Origin: Megalobrama amblycephala | Taxonomy: Eukaryota > Chordata > Actinopteri > Cypriniformes > Xenocyprididae | Assembly (NCBI RefSeq): GCF_018812025.1 | Contig: NC_063054.1 | Span: forward strand, 27,557,856-27,621,855 | Length of the DNA stretch: 64,000 nucleotides | Direction: 5' to 3' | In this document: piece after piece, positions 60,164 through 64,000 of the stretch | Numbering within the stretch: the first letter of the stretch is position 1 | Layout of the letters: the number at the start of each line of letters is the position of its first letter | Program-made: the position numbers and the translations under genes | Notes under the pieces: generated by a model | What the model saw: only the letters and a program-made list of their open reading frames with translations | Told to the model about the DNA's origin: nothing | The model's database searches: none

Positions 60164-61341
60164 ATCTCAGAGATGGGCACTCGAGTTAGAGACTCGGACT
60201 CGAGTCGCATTTTAACAGACTTCAGACTCGGACTCGACCTGAAATGACTTAAGACTTCACTCAACTCGGCACAAAAGACTCGGAATATTTTAAAAACAAC
60301 TCAAGTCTTTTACCCTTAACTACTGATATAATAAATAAAGAATTTGTGTTGTGTTTAAATGGTTTTATAATATCTGCGTCACATATATTTCCTTACGTGT
60401 CGTGGTAGATCGGACTCTTGCCATAGAATTTGATTACGTATGTCCGTGCGCATAAACTCCGAAATGACACAATAAGAGTCCCATGCAACATGATGGGGAG
60501 CCACCGTGCCATAGGTTATTTCGTTTGGGTTTATTATCACGTCAGATCCGCTAGACGCACAGAATGTGGGGAAACAATTAAGGACACCGGAACAACATCA
60601 TCAAATTTTATGAGACATCGCATCCACAAAGGTTAGTCACATTAACTCACACAACTAACTATTATACTGTGGTGTAGCTGCATGGCTCATTTGAATTGCC
60701 AGCCTGTTAAAATATGAACAAAAAAATCTAGACTTTAAACCTAGCACTACGTTTTATCAATCTTCGTATTATTTGCAGATTTTCTATTTCTTAATGTGTG
60801 TCCATAAGAGAGAGAGATAGAAAGAGATGTTAATCCATTTATTACTTAAAGCTCATATTTTAACGTATCACAATCAGCATGTGTAGAGTTTTATATTGAC
60901 ATTCTTAAACATTCCATAGTTTGATATTTTCTGATAATGACTGTCCTCAATAACAACGAAACTGTATAACAAACCGTGACTCACTGGCGCCATCTTGTGT
61001 CCGTTTAGCGACTGTATTGAAAATGACAACTCGTGTTGCCAGGACGACTGTTTTGTACATTGTAATGGATTATAAAGCAAAAAAACTGGATGTACATTAT
61101 CCCTTACATCATAGGACCTTAATTTCAAATAAAACAGATTATAGAAAGATCATATAATTTTTCTATATAATACAACTAGGATAAACTAGGATTCGATTAT
61201 GATATATATATTTTTTTTTAATGACTCCAGACTCGACTCGGACTCGTGACAAAAGACTCCAGACTTGACTCAGACTCCAGTGATAAAGACTTCAGACTTG
61301 ACTCGTACTCCATATAAAAGACTCGTAAACATCTCTGAGAT
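60164..61341. mobile_element. hAT-type non-autonomous element with ACTCGAG-rich ends
   Basis: The ends ATCTCAGAGATG (60,164-60,175) and CATCTCTGAGAT (61,330-61,341) are perfect inverted repeats of 12 bases. Both subterminal regions are rich in GACTCGGACTCGAG-type words. A + strand frame at 60,540-60,631 reads CGETIKDTGTTSSNFMRH and ends at a donor-like GGTTAGT; this resembles part of a BED zinc finger, the N-terminal DNA-binding domain of hAT transposases. A clear 8-bp duplication is not seen. Confidence 0.65.
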
Positions 61342-62290
<949 letters not shown>

Positions 62291-62532
62291 GTCATATAAT
62301 TAGAATATCATCAAAGTTGATTTATTTCACTAATTCCATTCAAAAAGTGAAACTTGTATATTATATTCATTCATTACACACAGACTGATATATTTCAATT
62401 GTTTATTTCTTTTAATTTTAATGATTATAACTGACAACTAAGTAAATTCCCAAATTCAGTATCTCAGAAAATTATAATATTGTGAAAAGGTTCAATATTG
62501 AAGACACCTGGTGCCACACTCTAATCAGCTAA

Positions 62533-63488
62533 TTAAAGGTGCCCTAGAACTTCTTTTTAAAAGATGTAATATAGGTCTAAGGTGTCCCCTGAATGTGCCT
62601 GTGAAGTTTCAGCTCAAAATACCCCATAGATTTTTTTTTATTAATTTTTTTAACTGCCTATTTTGGGGCATCATTAACTATGCACCGATATATAGGTTGC
62701 GGCCCCTTTAATTCTCGTGCTCCCCCTCCCCCGGAACTCACGCTTGCCTTTAACAGCATAAACACAGTTAACATACACAGCTAATATAACCCTCAAAATG
62801 GATCTTTACAAGATGTTCGTCATGCATGCTGCTTACATACATCGATCATGTAAGTATAGTATTTATTTGGATGTATTACATTTGATTCTGAATGAGTTTG
62901 AGGCTATGCTGCGTGGCTAAAGCTAACATTACACACTGTTGGAGAGATTTATAAAGAATGAAGTTGTGTTTATGAATTATACAGACTGCAAGTGTTTAAA
63001 AATGAAAATAGCGACGGCTCTTGTCTCCGTGAATACAGTAATAAACGATGGTAACTTTAACCACATTTAACAGTACATTAGCAACATGCTAACAAAACAT
63101 TTAGTAATACAATTCACTAAAAATATCATGTTATTATGGATCATGTCAGTTATTATTGCGCCATCTGCCATTTTTCGCTATTGTTCTTGCTTGCTTACCT
63201 AGTCTGATGATTCAGCTGTGCACATCCAGACGTTCTGCCCTTGTTTAATGGCTTGATCATGGGCTGGCATATGCAAATATTGGGGGCGTACACCCCGACT
63301 GTTACGTAACAGTCGGTGTTATGTTGAGATTTGCCTGTTCTTCGGAGGTCTTTTAAACAAATGAGATTTATATAAGAAGGTGGAAACAATGGAGTTTGAA
63401 ACTCGGTGTATGTCATTTCCATGTACTGAACTCTTGTTATTCAACTATGCCGATATAAATTCAATATTTAATTCTAGGGCACCTTTAA
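62533..63488. mobile_element. TTAA-flanked element nested in the Tc1 leader
   Basis: The element at 62,537-63,484 (948 bases) starts AGGTGCCCTAGAA and ends TTCTAGGGCACCT, a perfect 13-base inverted terminus, with TTAA on both sides (62,533-62,536 and 63,485-63,488). Removing it and one TTAA leaves CAGCTAATTAACTCAAAAC, the uninterrupted Tc1 leader. No transposase frame is present. A perfect 22-base palindrome centred on TTACGTAA sits at 63,295-63,316. Confidence 0.9.
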
Positions 63489-63550
63489 CTCAAAACACCT
63501 GCAAAGGCCTTTAAATGGTCTCTCAGTCTAGTTCTGTAGGCTACACAATC

Positions 63551-64000
63551 ATGGGGAAGACTGCTGACTTGACAGTTGTCCAAAAGAAGACCATTGACAC
63601 CTTGCACAAGGAGGGCAAGACACAAAAGGTCATTGCAAAAGAGGCTGGATGTTCACAGAGCTCTGTGTCCAAGCACATTAATAGAGAGGCGAAGGGAAGG
63701 AAAAGATGTGGTAGAAAAAAAGTGTAGAAGCAATAGGGATAACCGCACCCTAGAGAGGATTGTGAAACAAAACCCATTCAAAAATGCAGGGGAGATTCAC
63801 AAAGAGTGGACTGCAGCTGGAGTCAGTGCTTCAAGAACCACTACGCACAGACGTATGCAAGACATGGGTTTCAGCTGTTGCATTCTTTGTGTCAAGCCAC
63901 TCTTGAACAACAGACAGCATCAGAAGCGTCTCACCTGGGCTAGAGACAAAAAGGACTGGACTGCTGCTGAGTGGTCCAAAGTTATGTTCTCTGATGAAAG
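63551..64000 (+). pseudogene. Tc1-type transposase, frameshifted, partial
   Basis: The frame starts MGKTADLTVVQKKTIDTLHK, followed by a helix-turn-helix (AKEAGCSQSSVSKHI) and a basic GRKRCGRKK stretch. It stops at 63,725 because a run of seven A at about 63,714-63,720 carries one base too many; the next frame continues with NRTLERIVKQNPFK, EIHKEWTAAGVSAS and RLTWARDKKDWTAAEW, to VMFSDE at the window edge, where the first catalytic Asp lies. One frameshift is certain; lesions beyond the window are unknown. Confidence 0.9.

Noticed and set aside
60980..61030. ATGGCGCCA followed by GTGAGT on the - strand as an alternative swt1 first exon
   Set aside because: The exon would end in the wrong phase for the exon at 56,834 and create an immediate stop. 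It also lies inside the ACTCGAG-type transposon.

Overview
The window is teleost nuclear DNA, most likely from a cyprinid (carp, barb or zebrafish group). Genes are sparse and have many small GT-AG exons. Introns and intergenic DNA are AT-rich and full of short DNA transposons (Tc1/mariner, hAT, TTAA-flanked piggyBac-like and foldback elements) plus long microsatellites of the kind common in cyprinids. Nothing bacterial or viral was seen, and there is no CRISPR array or operon.

Two protein-coding genes can be assembled exon by exon, with every splice phase closing. The first is ivns1abp (BTB-BACK-Kelch protein NS1-BP) on the + strand. It has a CpG-rich promoter near 17.65-17.78 kb, two non-coding leader exons, 13 coding exons from 23,461 to 29,883 (643 aa), and a 3'UTR with AATAAA at 30,847. 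The second is swt1 (nuclear PIN-domain RNA endoribonuclease) on the - strand. It has up to 16 coding exons between 57,849 and 33,189 (about 914 aa). Its last exon lies 8.1 kb beyond the previous one and its first exon is uncertain. The two genes converge, as I recall them doing on human chromosome 1q25.

Layout: 1-17.6 kb is intergenic, with microsatellites, a TTAA-flanked foldback (5.17-5.96 kb), a gag-like retroelement scrap (12.5-13.4 kb), a hAT element with perfect 8-bp target duplications (15.05-16.10 kb) and a small MITE (16.2 kb). 17.7-30.9 kb is ivns1abp. 30.9 to about 32.2-33.2 kb is the gap between the convergent genes. 33.2-57.8 kb is swt1, whose introns hold most of the transposons, including a three-deep nest (39.1-41.0 kb), a second foldback (43.2-44.0 kb), a piggyBac-like element filling one intron (48.9-50.6 kb) and a broken Tc1 transposase (54.1-55.7 kb). 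57.3-64.0 kb is almost wholly transposon: a hAT element sits 61 bp upstream of the candidate swt1 start codon, followed by a second hAT-type element carrying a zinc-finger scrap, and a Tc1 element interrupted by a TTAA-flanked insert and cut by the window edge.

I found no clearly new biochemical system. The best leads are the transposon split of the putative swt1 promoter and first exon, the two long hairpin elements (one inside the swt1 pre-mRNA), and several insertions whose empty sites can be reconstructed to the base.
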